A stretch of 64,000 nucleotides of DNA from Clitoria ternatea (GCA_037962975.1 CM075669.1:108082501-108146500), one strand, 5' to 3'. Shown: positions 1-11,922, numbered from the stretch's first letter. A program made the numbers and translations. Notes: generated by a model not told the origin, from the letters alone.

Positions 1-1945
1 ACCGAGTCACTCACTCGTCAGTCAGTACCGATTGAGTCATTTTTCAGTCATCACCAAGTGAGTCCTTTCACTAAATTTCCGAGCCATTTTTAGCCAATTC
101 CGAGCCATACTTAAACCATTTCTGAGTCATCCTTTTTAGCTATTTCCGAGCCATTCTTTTAGCTAATTCTGAGCCATCCTTTCACCCAATTCCGAGCCAT
201 ACTTAAACCATTTCCGAGTCATCCTTTTTAGCCATTTCCGAGCCATTTTTAGCCAATTCCGAGTCATTATTCAACCATTTCAGTCGGTTCTGAGTCATTC
301 GTCACTCGGTATTTGTATAAACAACTCCTTTTCCACTCGGTCTTGTGCACAAAATCCACCTTTTCCACTCGGATTGTGGAGAGGAGGTGAAATCCTACCC
401 ATATTCCCACCGAGTACCCTTGCTGACTTGGATTTCCACTATCCAAGTGGATCTATAACTTGTGGGGGGCGGCTGACAAAGTGACAAAGAGCAGCTGCCG
501 TCCCCTATAGCTGTGTAGGTACAGGCTGTATCCAACTCCATCCAGGCTGGTCAAGTGGGGCGGCTGGCAAGGAAAAATAATAAAAAAATCCACTTGCCAC
601 TGCTGGTGGGCGTCCAGGACCTTTATAAATAGAGAGGATCCTAAAGCCTTCAAAAAAAAGGAGCCTTCATTGAGAGAACCCCAACATCATGCAGTCCCCT
701 CTCTTTTCCTCCTAAACGCTGTCCCTCTCTTCCTTCCTTCACTGTCCCCCTCACACTGTCCCTCTTCCTACAAACCACCACACCATCCTAACATCCAAAC
801 CTTCACACCGTCCCACTCCACACGGCCGTCCTCCTCTCTGTCCCTCTCCTCTTAGCCCAGCACTGTATCTCCTCTCCTTCCCTCTCCTTTCTCCTACACC
901 CACACTATCTCCCCACTCTCCTCTCTCTACACCGTCCTCCAACCCACCAACACCGTCCCCCTCTTCTTATAACCCATACCATCCAGCTCTCTCTCTCTCT
1001 CTCTCTCCCCACTAAAACCCACATGGTTCAACCTCTCCTTTCTCCCAACACCGTCCTCCTCCTACCATACAACACAACCCTTTCTCTCCCTCTAGACACT
1101 TTCAAACTCTTGTCAACTCCCCACTGTTTTTCTCCCTCGGTCGGCCCACTGTTTTTACTCGGTATTCATCTTCTCACTCGGTATTCCACTTTTTCACTCG
1201 GTTTTTCCATTTTTCACTCGATATTCCACTTTTCCACTCGGTTTTTTCCATTTTTCACTCGGTTTTTCATCTTTTCACTCGGTATTCCATTGTTTTCACT
1301 CGGTATTCCATTTTCCCACTTAAATAAATTGCTGTTATTTTCTTTTCTTTTCTTTTTTACCCCTTCCTAGGTTTGTAATAAATATATAGCAAAAAAAAAT
1401 GAGTGCTTCTTACATTTTATTTGGACTAGCATAAAAATTGTAATGATTATTACTATTCTCATTATTATTGTAATTTTTATTTTTCTATTAAAAAAATGGT
1501 GGAGCGAGTTTAATTTGGACGAGACGTCCTGTGAATCTCATTTCTTTTACAATATCTTTTCTTAAAAATGATGGAGTGAGTTTAATTTAGACGAGACGTC
1601 CTATTAATCTCATGTAAAAATTTCTTTAATTGTTTATTTTTGTATATTTTATCATTTTGCATGTTTTTTTAGAAGAAGTTAAAATAGTTTCCGAGTTAAT
1701 TATAATACGCGCGCTATCATATTGAGGTAACCGTTTTTATAACGGACAGTTGTGAGGTGCTAATACCTTCCTCACCTGTAATCAGACTCCCGAATTTGGA
1801 ATCTCATTTTTTTGACCAATGCTTTAATAAAAGGTTTTTCCGATATTTTATCCTAAAAAATATTGGTGGTGACTCCCTGTTTTTCTCTTTGAACCAAAAA
1901 TCCTTTTTGAGGGTCGGCCGTGCCGCCGCGAACCCGGTCGCGATA
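1..1945 (+). repeat. 5' LTR of the Ogre-like element (partial)
   Basis: This segment matches 18565-20540 nearly base for base, so the window starts about 734 nt into the LTR. It ends at GGTCGCGATA just before the primer binding site; the 3' copy ends GGTCGCGACA, so the terminal CA has become TA here. It contains runs of TTCCGAGCCAT (60-260), a TATA box near 623, a pyrimidine-rich region with ACACCGTCC units (770-1060) and a CACTCGG array (1137-1318). The small ORFs in it have no recognisable product. Confidence 0.92.
622..632 (+). promoter_or_regulatory. TATA box of the Ogre 5' LTR
   Basis: The sequence TTTATAAATAG lies after a GGGGGCGGCTGAC block and is repeated exactly in the 3' LTR. A TATA motif at this LTR position fits the U3/R promoter; transcription would start roughly 30 nt downstream. 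Confidence 0.6.
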
Positions 1946-1947
1946 GA

Positions 1948-1965
1948 TGGTGACTCCGCTGGGGA
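1948..1965 (+). other. Primer binding site of the Ogre-like element
   Basis: TGGTGACTCCGCTGGGGA begins two bases after the LTR end and starts with TGG, complementary to a tRNA 3' CCA. Ogre elements usually use an Arg tRNA and this sequence resembles their site; the exact tRNA was not checked. Confidence 0.75.
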
Positions 1966-2998
1966 CATAGAGAGTCAAGCCAGTCAATTTGATGGCGCGC
2001 ATGTTTTAATTAGCATATTAATTATTTAACTTATGCCTTTATTTTATTTTTCATCAATGTTTATATATGGTTTCAGTTTGATGTTAATATCTATGTGATC
2101 ATTGAACCCTAGGTTAGACGACTTTATTTTGTTGCTCTGTGTTTGTTCTATGTGCAGGATAAGTAAGGTACAGGTGTTGAATGCCTCTTTCACACACTAC
2201 ACTCACAATTTGCACACACTTTTGAGTGGGACCCTATACCCGGGCCCAAATGAAACTTAAGATTAGGGGAGGTTGGTAGCGGAGCCATTTGGGATGTACT
2301 TCCTGTCTGGTTACCGTGAGAATCTCAACTAGAGTTCGACTTACTCATGGTGCCCACACCTAGTAGACTTCCTACTATTTATGGTCAACATCATGAGTAG
2401 GATCTTGGCTCTAGTAACCTTTAGAAAGTTTAGAATAAGCCACCTAATGCGAGATGTCACTGATAGACCAACCTTAGAACCATTAAGAGACCTCCAGAAA
2501 AACCTGACTTAAGGCACAAAGGGGCAAACTTTACTTATACCTTTTCTCATTCTCATTTTCTCTTCTGATCCAAATTAAAGGGCCACTTGCTTGTTTAGTG
2601 GATAACTTTTTCAAAAAAAAATGACCTATTTTTAACCAGTGATCCTTTAATGGGCAAGTGGTCCTTTCCTTTTATATTTGCTTAAGTCTTAGGGTCTTGA
2701 GTTATGAATTTTCTGAATCATCAAAAAAAAGCCAAAAAAAAAATTTTTACAAAAAATATACAAAAAATAGAAAATCATTGTTTATTAATAATGATCAGAA
2801 AATCCATAGCTCACATGATCCTTGATTTATTGCATGTTTTGTCAAATCACAACTTCCCTAAATACAAAATTGTTTTCAAGAAAGATACTAGGGGAGTATC
2901 AATTTGCAAACCATGTCAGTTCCCAATGACTGATTTTTCTTTTCTTTATGTTCTTACAGGAAGCTATCTAGAGCTTAGCCAGTACCTCTAAGTAAAAT
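1966..2998 (+). other. Untranslated leader of the Ogre-like element
   Basis: About 1 kb between the primer binding site and ORF1, AT-rich, with no recognised protein. A 95-codon open frame at 2704-2991 has low-complexity lysine-rich content and no known motif. A pyrimidine stretch ending TTCTTACAG at 2959 looks like a 3' splice site 39 nt before the ORF1 ATG. Several GTA/GTAAG steps near 2164-2170 could be donors. Confidence 0.6.
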
Positions 2999-4930
2999 AT
3001 GGAAATTAACATGAGATCAGATAGTTGTGGTAAAAATGTACCCGAGTTGAAAAAATTACTGCATGTTAAGGCTAGGAAAGTCGATACAACCAGTTTACAA
3101 GCATTAGGGAAGAAATTAGACATGAATCAGAAAATGGTTTTCTCAAGGAAATATGGGAGGATCCTAAAGTTGCTAGAAGTGGAGGTACAAGTCGAGGCAA
3201 TTACTGCTTTGATTCAGTTCTATGACCCACCTCTCCGTTGTTTCACCTTCCGAGACTTTCAATTGGCTCCGTCTGTTGAGGAGTTTGAACAAATTCTGGG
3301 AATGCCATTAGAAGGACAAATGCCTTATCGTCACCTTAGAAGTCAAGCGAATATTGCTACCATCACCAATGTCCTAAAAATTCACCCAGAAGTGTTAAGA
3401 AGTGCACAACTGAATAGAAATCAGATCCTGGCATTTGACCGAGAATATTTTGAGAAGCACATGCACCTGCTAGCTGAGAAAGGAGATTGGGAAGCTTTCA
3501 TGGATACCTTGGCTCTCACCATTTATGGTGTTATCTTATTCCCTAATATTGATAATTACGTGGACTATGATGCTATTGGCGTTTTCCTTGCCCGTAAGTT
3601 CAAGTCTAAAAATCCTGTCACTGCTATCTTGGCAAATACGTACTGTACCATGGACTTCTGCTATACACAAGGTGGAAAGAGAATCATTTGCTGTTTACCT
3701 GCTCTATATGTGTGGCTTACGTCGCATGTCTTCCACCAAGTCAGCAAAGTTGAATGTCCTGTCTCAGATCTGAAGTTATGTCAGTTAGTAGTGAAGAATG
3801 GGCGTGAATGGGCCAATCACCTGGTAGGGCTCACGGCTGATAAAGTAAGGTGGTATCCGCAATGGCTGAAGGTGGGCACCATAATTCACCATTGTGGAAA
3901 CTACCCGAACGTTCCTCTCATGGGCACTCAGGGAGGCATTAATTACAACCCTGTCATAGCCAAACGTCAGCTAGCCTATCCCTTACTTGGGTCACCCGAT
4001 GGAGAATCCCTTACTTCTTTCATCGTTTATTACTCAGAAGGAGATTGTACATCTGTCATTCGGGATGTAGCAAATGCATGGAAGAAAGTCCACAGACAAG
4101 GGAAAGAACTGGGAACTCGAAGCCATGCTGTAAAGGAAGAGTACTACCAATGGGTCCTAAACAGAGTTTCCATTGTCAAGCTGCCATTCAGGAATCCCTC
4201 CTATCTCCCAACAAGCACACATGTTACCCCTCCTACCCTTGAAGAGGAGGCAATGAGAGCCAAGATAAAAGAGCTAACCACCAAAAACAAGGAGTTAGAA
4301 AAAGACTTACTGATATCTCAACAAGAATATGCCCTTCAAAAAAGGGAGAATTTAGAAAGCAAGCAAACCATCAAGGAGATTCGAAAAAAGAGAAAAATCG
4401 AAAGGGATTACTTGAGGAAACAAAGTCAATGCCTCCGAACGGCTAATACTCAACTGAAAGCAAAGAACAAGCAAAGGGATACCATGTTGACTGATAAGCA
4501 ACTCTTAAGGGACATGTTGGCAAAAGCTAAAGAGCACGAGCAAAATGCCTTGGTGCAAAAAGAGCTTCTACAATTGCAAGTTAGTCGATTAGAGCATCAG
4601 CTTGATGAGGTGGTAGAAGCTTGCCAACATGAGATAAATGGCGAGCGATGGCGCACGATGGATGCTGAACGAGAATGTGGTGAAGCTATCCGTGTTCTGA
4701 AAGATAAACTAACACAGCAAAATGAAGATATTCATTCATGGATGAATCGCTTCGCCCACTTGGCATATTTGGCTAATGGAGCTCTAGAAGACCTCCCACT
4801 CCTACTCAAGCAAGCTGAGGGAATGGTTAATCCTTTTAACACCCCAAGAGAAATTGTGACTTTCCTTGATTACTTTAGAGAAAGGATTTGTAAAATGAGG
4901 GCCATGATTGCCCAAGCTAGGAATGGCTGA
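2999..4930 (+). CDS. Ogre ORF1 protein (DUF7745/plant-mobile-domain-like plus coiled coil)
   Basis: An intact 643-codon frame. Residues of roughly 50-400 resemble the plant-mobile-domain-like DUF7745 family found in Ogre ORF1 and in scattered plant proteins: short conserved blocks such as CFTFRDFQLAPSVEEFEQIL followed by a histidine/tryptophan-rich core. From about residue 415 to 580 it is highly charged with heptad-like Lys/Glu/Leu repeats, a predicted coiled coil. The function of ORF1 in Ogre is not known; a role in RNA binding or particle assembly is only a guess. It precedes gag on the same strand by 240 nt. The ATG at 2999 is the first in this frame; a second Met follows at codon 5. It is the best-preserved gene of the element together with RT, while the neighbouring gag is full of stops. 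Confidence 0.8.
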   Translation: MEINMRSDSCGKNVPELKKLLHVKARKVDTTSLQALGKKLDMNQKMVFSRKYGRILKLLEVEVQVEAITALIQFYDPPLRCFTFRDFQLAPSVEEFEQILGMPLEGQMPYRHLRSQANIATITNVLKIHPEVLRSAQLNRNQILAFDREYFEKHMHLLAEKGDWEAFMDTLALTIYGVILFPNIDNYVDYDAIGVFLARKFKSKNPVTAILANTYCTMDFCYTQGGKRIICCLPALYVWLTSHVFHQVSKVECPVSDLKLCQLVVKNGREWANHLVGLTADKVRWYPQWLKVGTIIHHCGNYPNVPLMGTQGGINYNPVIAKRQLAYPLLGSPDGESLTSFIVYYSEGDCTSVIRDVANAWKKVHRQGKELGTRSHAVKEEYYQWVLNRVSIVKLPFRNPSYLPTSTHVTPPTLEEEAMRAKIKELTTKNKELEKDLLISQQEYALQKRENLESKQTIKEIRKKRKIERDYLRKQSQCLRTANTQLKAKNKQRDTMLTDKQLLRDMLAKAKEHEQNALVQKELLQLQVSRLEHQLDEVVEACQHEINGERWRTMDAERECGEAIRVLKDKLTQQNEDIHSWMNRFAHLAYLANGALEDLPLLLKQAEGMVNPFNTPREIVTFLDYFRERICKMRAMIAQARNG

Positions 4931-5127
4931 TTTACTTTTTCTGCATAAAGAATAGACTAGCAGCAATTATGTATTATTAGAATTCAGAAAGAGGGATTCT
5001 CTTATTTCCATAACTATCTCATGTTAATTTCCACTTATCACTCTTGAACAAAGTTCTGAAAAGGTCAGAGGATAGTGGCCGAGTTCTGCGATCGCTTCAC
5101 ATACCATTTGTTTTACTGCTTTTATTG

Positions 5128-5165
5128 AATGCTTTCTTTTTAACAATTTCTTGTTGACTTCTCAG
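5128..5165 (+). promoter_or_regulatory. Probable 3' splice site upstream of gag
   Basis: A T-rich run ending TTGTTGACTTCTCAG stands five nucleotides before the gag ATG (5171). With the similar signal before ORF1 (2940-2959), it suggests that ORF1 and gag could be reached by alternative splicing from the leader. This is inferred from sequence only. Confidence 0.4.
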
Positions 5166-5170
5166 ACATA

Positions 5171-7641
5171 ATGGGTAGACATCCTTACGCGACTAGGCTT
5201 AATACAAGACTCATGGCTGAAATGGAACAAGAAAATGAGAACTTGAGAGCTGAAGTCAATCAGCTGAAAGAGCAAATGGCTGAAATGGCCAAGCTTCTTG
5301 AAAGGAGAGTCACAGAAGGGGATTCTTCAGCAGGTGTTGAAAACGCCAGACAACAACCATCCACTCCCCAACACACTCAGGGTCCTGCTGGAGGGCCAAG
5401 CTCAAACCCTGCTGCGCCTCCTCTAACTATTCACGTTAGGAAATCAAACCCTGCTGACACCCAGCAACCTATCTATATAGATGAAGAAGGTAATGCCATA
5501 CCCTTTCCCTCATATGGATTGCCACCTGGCTATTTCCCACCACTTCAAGAAGAGCCTGATTATCAGGAAACAATCCTTCATACGGCTCAACCAAACGTCT
5601 CACCCGTCCGGGATCCTCAAACGATTCCAATGCATACACAAGCCACGCAACCACAAGCTGCTCAAGCAACAGCCAGACCCCACATCTTAATGCCTAATGC
5701 AAACCCGGCACATGTCGACTAACCAGTTAGGGGTACTAGTCATCATGTCGCTACAGGTCCAAGTGCTGCTGCTGCTACCTAGGAGGGAAGGTTAGAGTTC
5801 CTGGAAAGGCGTTTAAAAGAAATGGAAAGAACGAATCGGTTTGGAATGGGTAGTGTCACACAACTCTGTCTGATTCCTGATGTTGTCATTCCCCCCAAAT
5901 TCAAAATGCCAGAATTTGACAAATATCGGGGGCTAACCTGTCCGAAGAACCATCTTACCATGTACTGCCGGAAGATGGCTTCTCATGCTTCCAATGACCC
6001 TCTGCTCATTCATTGTTTCCAGGATAGTTTGGCTGGAGCACCTCTGACCTGGTACAATTATCTTGAACGATCTCGTATACGCTGTTGGGAAGATCTGGCA
6101 GATGCTTTCATGCAACAGTACAAGTATAATCTGGATATGGCACCAGATAGAGTATAGTTGCAAAACATGACCAAGAAAGATAACGAGACGTTTAAAGAAT
6201 ATGCCCAACGGTGGCGAGAAGTAGCAGCGTAGGTTGACCCACCTCTATCAGAGAAGGAGGTAATTTCTACATTTATTGATACACTCCAGTCACCCTTCTA
6301 CGATAAGATGATTGGAAGCATTTCCTCCCATTTCCTGACATCGTCACTATCTGAGAAAGAATAGAGAATGGCCTGAGGACTAGGAAGATTACTCGTGGCC
6401 CACCTGGGGTTGGAGCAGCAAGAAAACCTTCATTTGGAGAAGGTAAAAGAAGAGAGGGAGAGACTAACCTGGTCTCTCACAATCAAAGAAGTAACCAGCC
6501 CAGATCACCTACCCCCGTCACCTTTCCATCAACTTTTCGTCAACTTACCATAATGCGCCACACCCATATGTGGCTGCAATTCCAAATTCGAACCCACCAC
6601 ATTTCCGACCACCTGTCATGCGACCACCTGTACCACCACAAGCACCATATCAACCACCGCAAATGAACCCACCGAATCCAAACCTGAGGAGATAGAATAA
6701 TGACCGCACTCAAGTGTAATTTGATCCAATTCCCATGACCTACACCGAGCTTCTTCCCCATCTTATTGAAAACACACTGGTGGCACCTTGCCCTCTAAAA
6801 CCGCTTCAACCACCTTATCCCAGAGGGTATGACCCAAATGCACGGTGTGATTACCACGCCGGTGCACCAGGACATTCCACCGAGAACTGCCTGGCACTGA
6901 AATTTAAGGTAAGGGATTTAATCAGAGCTGATTGGATAAGCTTCAAAGAAGGAAGCTCGAATGTGACCACCAATCCTCTGCCTAACCATGGGAGGCCAGG
7001 TGTTAACGTTGTGGAAAGAGATGAGGAATGTATTTCCAAGGTTGAGGACATCCAAATGCCATTGGAAACGATTCACTCCCATATGCTTAAGATGGGATTG
7101 ATAGAAGGATCATGGGATGAAGAGTGCAATGACCTCCAGTCCACAAAGCGAAGGGACTTCCAAAAAACCCTTCAGGGACTTATGGACAGTCATGTCATAG
7201 AAGTTTACCAGCATCGTGAAGGCAGAATAAATATGATACAAGAGCAAAGCCGAGTTCGAGCCCCAAAGCCTCTAGTTATATTTTACAACAAAAATGCACC
7301 TGTGGCTTCGACTCCTGCTAAAACTATCATCACGGTGAATGCACCAACCCCGTTCCCTTACAAGGATTCACGAGCTGTGCCGTGGAAGTATGGCACTGAT
7401 GTGGTTGTTACTAGTTCTGAGGCAGTTAAGCCTACGCCATCATCCCCTATCACGAATATTGCTGGAATTGGGGGCGTCACCCGGAGTGGAAGAGTATATG
7501 CTCCCCCAGAACCAAAACTTGACAAAGCTACAGGGGATGTTAGACCTGGGAGGGGAGAATCCTCTGGTGAGGTAAAGAAGGCCGTAACTGAAGAGAAAGC
7601 CCAAGAGTTTCTAAGATTCATTCGTCATAGTGACTACCAGG
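5171..7641 (+). pseudogene. Ogre gag, broken by stops, a frameshift and a solo-LTR insertion
   Basis: The frame opens with MGRHPYATRLNTRL, a charged coiled-coil start (residues 15-50), then a Pro/Gln-rich stretch. The conserved Tat gag core (PKFKMPEFDKYRG near 5897, then a TWYNYLE-type block) follows after in-frame stops at 5720 (TAA) and 5780 (TAG); further stops are at 6155 and 6230 (both TAG). Family conservation suggests Gln at 5720, 6155 and 6230, so these look like CAA/CAG to TAA/TAG. A frameshift between about 6380 and 6735 moves the reading to the next frame, which carries the C-terminal part with the CDYHAGAPGHSTENC zinc-binding motif (near 6846). The reading is cut at 7641 by the solo LTR and resumes at 10789. 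It would have encoded the particle protein joined to protease. Confidence 0.88.
7637..7641. repeat. Target-site duplication CCAGG of solo LTR 1
   Basis: CCAGG at 7637-7641 and again at 10784-10788 exactly flanks the TG...CA element between them; the gag reading is continuous across the site when one copy is counted. Confidence 0.93.
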
Positions 7642-10600
7642 TGATAAGTGCTTTATAATACAATAAATTAGGTCTAAATTGCTTAGGATTTTAGTCATTA
7701 TCCACTGTATTTCCTTTATTTATTGCGATTTTTGCTTTCTTTCCACTCTAGTCTACTTGGGTATGTTATTTTGCAGGAATTAAGGTAATAAAGGGTCAAA
7801 AACAAGAGAAAAACGACCATAAAATGATAAAGAAACAAGAAGAACAAGCCCAAAGTAGAAAGAACTCTCTTTTTATGCTGAATTCCGACTCAGAATGCTG
7901 AAATCCGACTCAAAATGTTAAAATCCGACTCAGAAATGCTGAATTCCGACTCAAAATGACCAAATCCGAGTGGGATAACTCAGAAATGACCAAATCCGAG
8001 TGGAATACTGCACTGCTGGAGGAAAATCCGAGTGAAATATTCCCTGTCAAAGCCATTCCAAGTGATAAATGGCTGACTCGAGTGAAGGATCAATGCTAAA
8101 AAGGAATAAGTCTCGGTTTTAGGAAAATCCGATTGGAAGCTGTCCGAATGCAACAATTCTGAGTGAAAAAAGGAACTGAGCTTTAATAAATGCTACCCAA
8201 AGGTATTTTTCGAGTGAAAGGATTGCTGATTGAAGTGAATCCGAGTGGGAATTTGCTGATTGAAGTAAATCCAAGTGAAGAATGCTGACTGAAGCAGGTC
8301 TGACCAAAGAACAAGTGCTTTTCTTGGCAAAAAGCTGATTCCAAGTGAATTGATTCCGAGCAGAAGGAATGCTATTGAATGAATAAATGCTGACTAAGGA
8401 GAATCCGAGTGGTTTCATTCGGAGAACAAGGCATTTCCGAGTGGTGTCTTAATCGGACAAGGTGAAATCCGACCAGGAGTGAATCACACTCGGACTGACT
8501 TTTAAGTTTTGCATTAAATCCGAGTGAAAAGTCTCCAAGGAAGACATCCGAGTGAGCTAAGGCAGAAAGCTGCACTTCCGAGCAAAATAAGGCTCGGACA
8601 TAAACTTCTACCAGCCAGCTTCCAGAGTCCTTCAAGTACAAGTTCTGAGTGAAAAATAAGAAGGCACTTCCGAGTGAATTCCAGGGCAAAAATCCGAGCA
8701 GAATTTTAATCGAGTGGTTCAGATTACAGCCGAGTAAAAATGATTGAGAACCGATTGAATAAATTCTGATCCCGAGTGAGTCTTCAATCAGTGCCGAATG
8801 AACTTCATGAATTTGAGCTGAGTGAATGGTTTCAGTCAGTTCCGAGTCCTTCTACATTCAATTCCGACTGAATGGCTCAATCAGAAGTTACTCTTCAGTC
8901 ACTCTTCACTCGTCCTTTCATCCAGCTTCATCACCGATCGGTTCTCCTCCAAACACCGACCCAATTCTTCACAATGCAACACCGGATCACTACCTCCATC
9001 AACACCGCCTCCTTCCACCTCTTCACAGGCCCAACACCAGATCAATAGAACACCGGCCACAATCAACAGCACTCCTCTCCACACCGTCCAGCAACTCCAC
9101 TTTCCTTCAAGCCACAACACCGTCCCCTCTCCTTCAAAACCGACCTACACTCCACAACTCCAAACATCGGATCACTCTCTACACCGTCCTCAATCCAGAA
9201 ATCCGACCCACATTCCCTCTCTTCTATCCGCTGTCCCTTTCCTCTCCATCACCCACACCGTATTCCTTCCTCACATATCAACACAGCTCTCTACCTCACC
9301 TAAGACACCGTCCTCTCCTTTCCATCCACAACACCGCCCAGCAACCCACTCAACACAACACCGCCCAGACTCTCCTCTCCAACCAACACCGCCCGGACTC
9401 CTCTCCAACCAACACCGTCCAGCAATACCACCCACACCGTCCAGCACTCAACAAACCACCCTCCAGCAAGCTTTCACTCGGATTTATGGGAAAATAACAT
9501 TTTTCCACTCTGAATTTCATCATTCTGCACCAATCTTCACTAAAATCCAAGCACTGAATTATTGGAAATATTAAAATATACAAATTGGAAACAAATTGGC
9601 ACAGCTGGAACTCACATGCACCGAAAGTTTCTTCCACTTGCAAATTGAACGCGTTTTCATAGCTGGAATCCTCCATCCATTTGCCTATAAAAGCAGCAGC
9701 AACCCATCAGCAAAAACACAACTTCTTCCCATCAATTACCATCAGATTCATTTTCTTTTCTTCGTTACTTTCTCTCTTTTTCTCTTTAGTTTTCTTCTCT
9801 TCATTTTTCTTTCTCTGTTCGTTTTTCTTCTCCTTCTTTTTATTTTCTTTTCCTTCTTTTATTTTATAAGAGTGTGAGGGCTGTAAAAGTGAGAATTTAA
9901 ATTTGTAATTGGTGGAGAAATTATTGCAACAAGGAATTACAGTGGTAAATTATTCTGAGCTTTTGGAGAAACCCGTAAGTCTTTATTTTTACCATGTCTT
10001 GTATGTTTTATTTTTCCATTATTTATATAAATTTGAATTATTTCATGAGTAGCTAAATAAATTATCTTGGGATAAAAGGGGGTATGATAATATTTTATTT
10101 TAATGTTATTTTGACTTGGAATTAAATAAATTTCTGTTTTCCATTTAGTTTAAAAAATGCTCAATGCTTTTAGTAATTCCTAACAAGAACCTAAATGATA
10201 AAACTGTATACTTGCGGGTATATTAGTAAGTTTAGGTAATAAATAGAATCGAGAGATTTATTTTTACCGGAAAGCTTTAAACTAAACCTAAGATTTTTGA
10301 GATGCTTTTTGTGACCTCGGTAAAACCGTGAAAGTAATCAAAATTCTTTTGAGGAAATAAAAGGGATTTTCATAAAACGATAATGGGCCTTTCTGAGGAT
10401 TAAGCAGCGCTTTCCATAGGTTAGGTACATTAATAGGATTCCGAGAGGGACATATTAATTAGCTTTTGGAAAATTCGCCTTGGAAAACTTAATTCGATTC
10501 TTATTTATGAAAAGTTAAAATTCATTAACATAAAATAGAGTCTTAATCCCCCGAAATCCCAAGATATTCTCAACTCTGATTTTTAAAGTGTCAAGTAAAT

Positions 10601-10783
10601 TTTATTTTTATATTTATTAGTATTCTGTGCAACTTTAATTTGTGCTTTATTTTATAAAAATCTTAAAAATCAATTGTGTGGATAATTTAATTTCAATATG
10701 CTGGTACTTTGAACACAGCCCCTGTGGAGAACGATAATCTTTTATATTACATGACATAACCCGTGCGCTTGCGGGCCCTGTCA
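7642..10783 (+). mobile_element. Solo LTR 1 (3142 bp) inserted in the Ogre gag-pro gene
   Basis: It starts TGATAAGTGC and ends GGCCCTGTCA, has a perfect 5-bp duplication, and no internal retroelement region. The same sequence type recurs at 51262-54226, again with its own duplication, so these are two independent solo LTRs of one family. The first kilobase (7870-8830) is an array of CCGAGTG-like units. Then comes a block rich in ACACCGTCC (8950-9450), a TATA box at 9685, a long pyrimidine tract (9750-9866) and an AT-rich tail. Orientation is taken from the TATA box. The open frames at 8822-9574 are simple-sequence artefacts. The parent internal region was presumably lost by LTR-LTR recombination. 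The family was not identified; the shared LTR blocks suggest a Tat relative. Confidence 0.9.
9685..9693 (+). promoter_or_regulatory. TATA box of solo LTR 1
   Basis: CTATAAAAG in the context TTGCCTATAAAAG; the same context occurs in solo LTR 2 at 53118. It supports the + orientation of both. Confidence 0.6.
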
Positions 10784-10788
10784 CCAGG

Positions 10789-11922
10789 TGTTGGACCAAC
10801 TGAACCACACCCCGGCAAAAATTTCTGTTGTCCTTGCTAATGAGTTTCGAACCACACCGGAACACACTGATGAAGGTTTTGAGTGAGGCACATGTGAAAC
10901 ATGATTTGCCGGTAGATAAGTTCGAAGGCATAGTGGGACACATTATGGCCAACAACTATCTAACTTTTACGGATGATGAGACACCGATAGAAGGAAGAGG
11001 GCACAATAAAGCCCTTCATATCTCTGTAAAATGCCAAGATCATATCATGGCGAAGATGCTGGTTGACAATGGGTCGTCCCTGAATGTAATGCCAAAATCT
11101 ACGTTGGCAAAGTTGCCTTTTGATGCGACCCATATGAGACCCAGTTCCATGGTAGTCCGGGCTTTTGACGGAACTCGTCGAGAAGTTATGGGAGAAATTG
11201 AACTGCCTATACAAGTTGGGCCATGCACCTTTCAAATCCTTTTTCAAGTCATGGATATTACGCCCGCATACAGTTGTTTGCTGGGACGGCCATGGATCCA
11301 TTCGGCTGGGGTAGTCCCTTCCACTCTGCACCAGAAGTTGAAATTCATCATTGACAACAAGTTGGTGATTGTCTCTGGAGAAGAGGACTTGTTGATCAGC
11401 AAACCTGCCAACACTCCATACATTGAAGCAACTGAGGAAGCCCTCGAAACCTCATTTCAAGCCTTAGAGGTAGCAAACGCAACAAGCATTACAAAGACAT
11501 CTTTACCAAACGTGCCTCTGATGGTTGCAAAGACAATGTTGAGAGAAGGATACAAGCTGGGAAAAGGGTTAGGATGAGAATTGGAAGGAAGAACCTAACC
11601 TATATGCCTCCCAGAGAACAAGGACAGATATGGTCTGGGATACAAGCCTACAGCAGCTGACAGAAAAAGGATAGGAGAAGAAAGAAGGGAGAGAAGGATT
11701 GCTCACCTTACTGGTCAGGAATTCAACACTGCTAGAATCCCTATCTGTGAGCTCTATCAAAGCTTCAGGAGTGCCAGAATTATATATCCAGGTCAAGTGG
11801 CCATGATTGGAGACGGGCCCAGCTGTGATATGGAATTGGTGCATGCTTGCTCACCCGGTCAAGAACTGGACAACTGGGAAACCATGGAGTTCCTCATAAC
11901 TATCAATCCTCAGTCAAAGTAA
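10789..11922 (+). pseudogene. Ogre gag C-terminus and aspartic protease, frameshifted
   Basis: The reading resumes after the solo LTR with DQLNHTPAKIS. A frameshift near 10825 leads to a 250-codon open stretch. The retroviral-type aspartic protease is clear: LVDNGSSLNVMP (active-site DNGSS, near 11061) and CLLGRPWIHSAG (near 11277). It is followed by EGYKLGKGLG, the start of a G-patch-like segment seen in Ogre proteases. At 11575 a TGA and small indels break the frame; a second reading continues to the TAA at 11920. Protease would mature Gag-Pol in the particle. The last codons overlap the donor of the probable intron, a layout known for Ogre, in which unspliced RNA gives Gag-Pro. Confidence 0.85.

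Noticed and set aside
453..653. 66-codon minus-strand frame present in both Ogre LTRs
   Set aside because: The identity simply reflects the LTR duplication; it overlaps the promoter region and has no known motif.
2704..2991. 95-codon frame before ORF1
   Set aside because: Low complexity, no homology recognised, ends at a probable splice acceptor; treated as leader.
8822..9574. Two overlapping long frames rich in Ser, Thr, Pro, His
   Set aside because: They lie in the ACACCGTCC-rich segment of solo LTR 1; overlapping frames of simple composition point to sequence bias, not coding.
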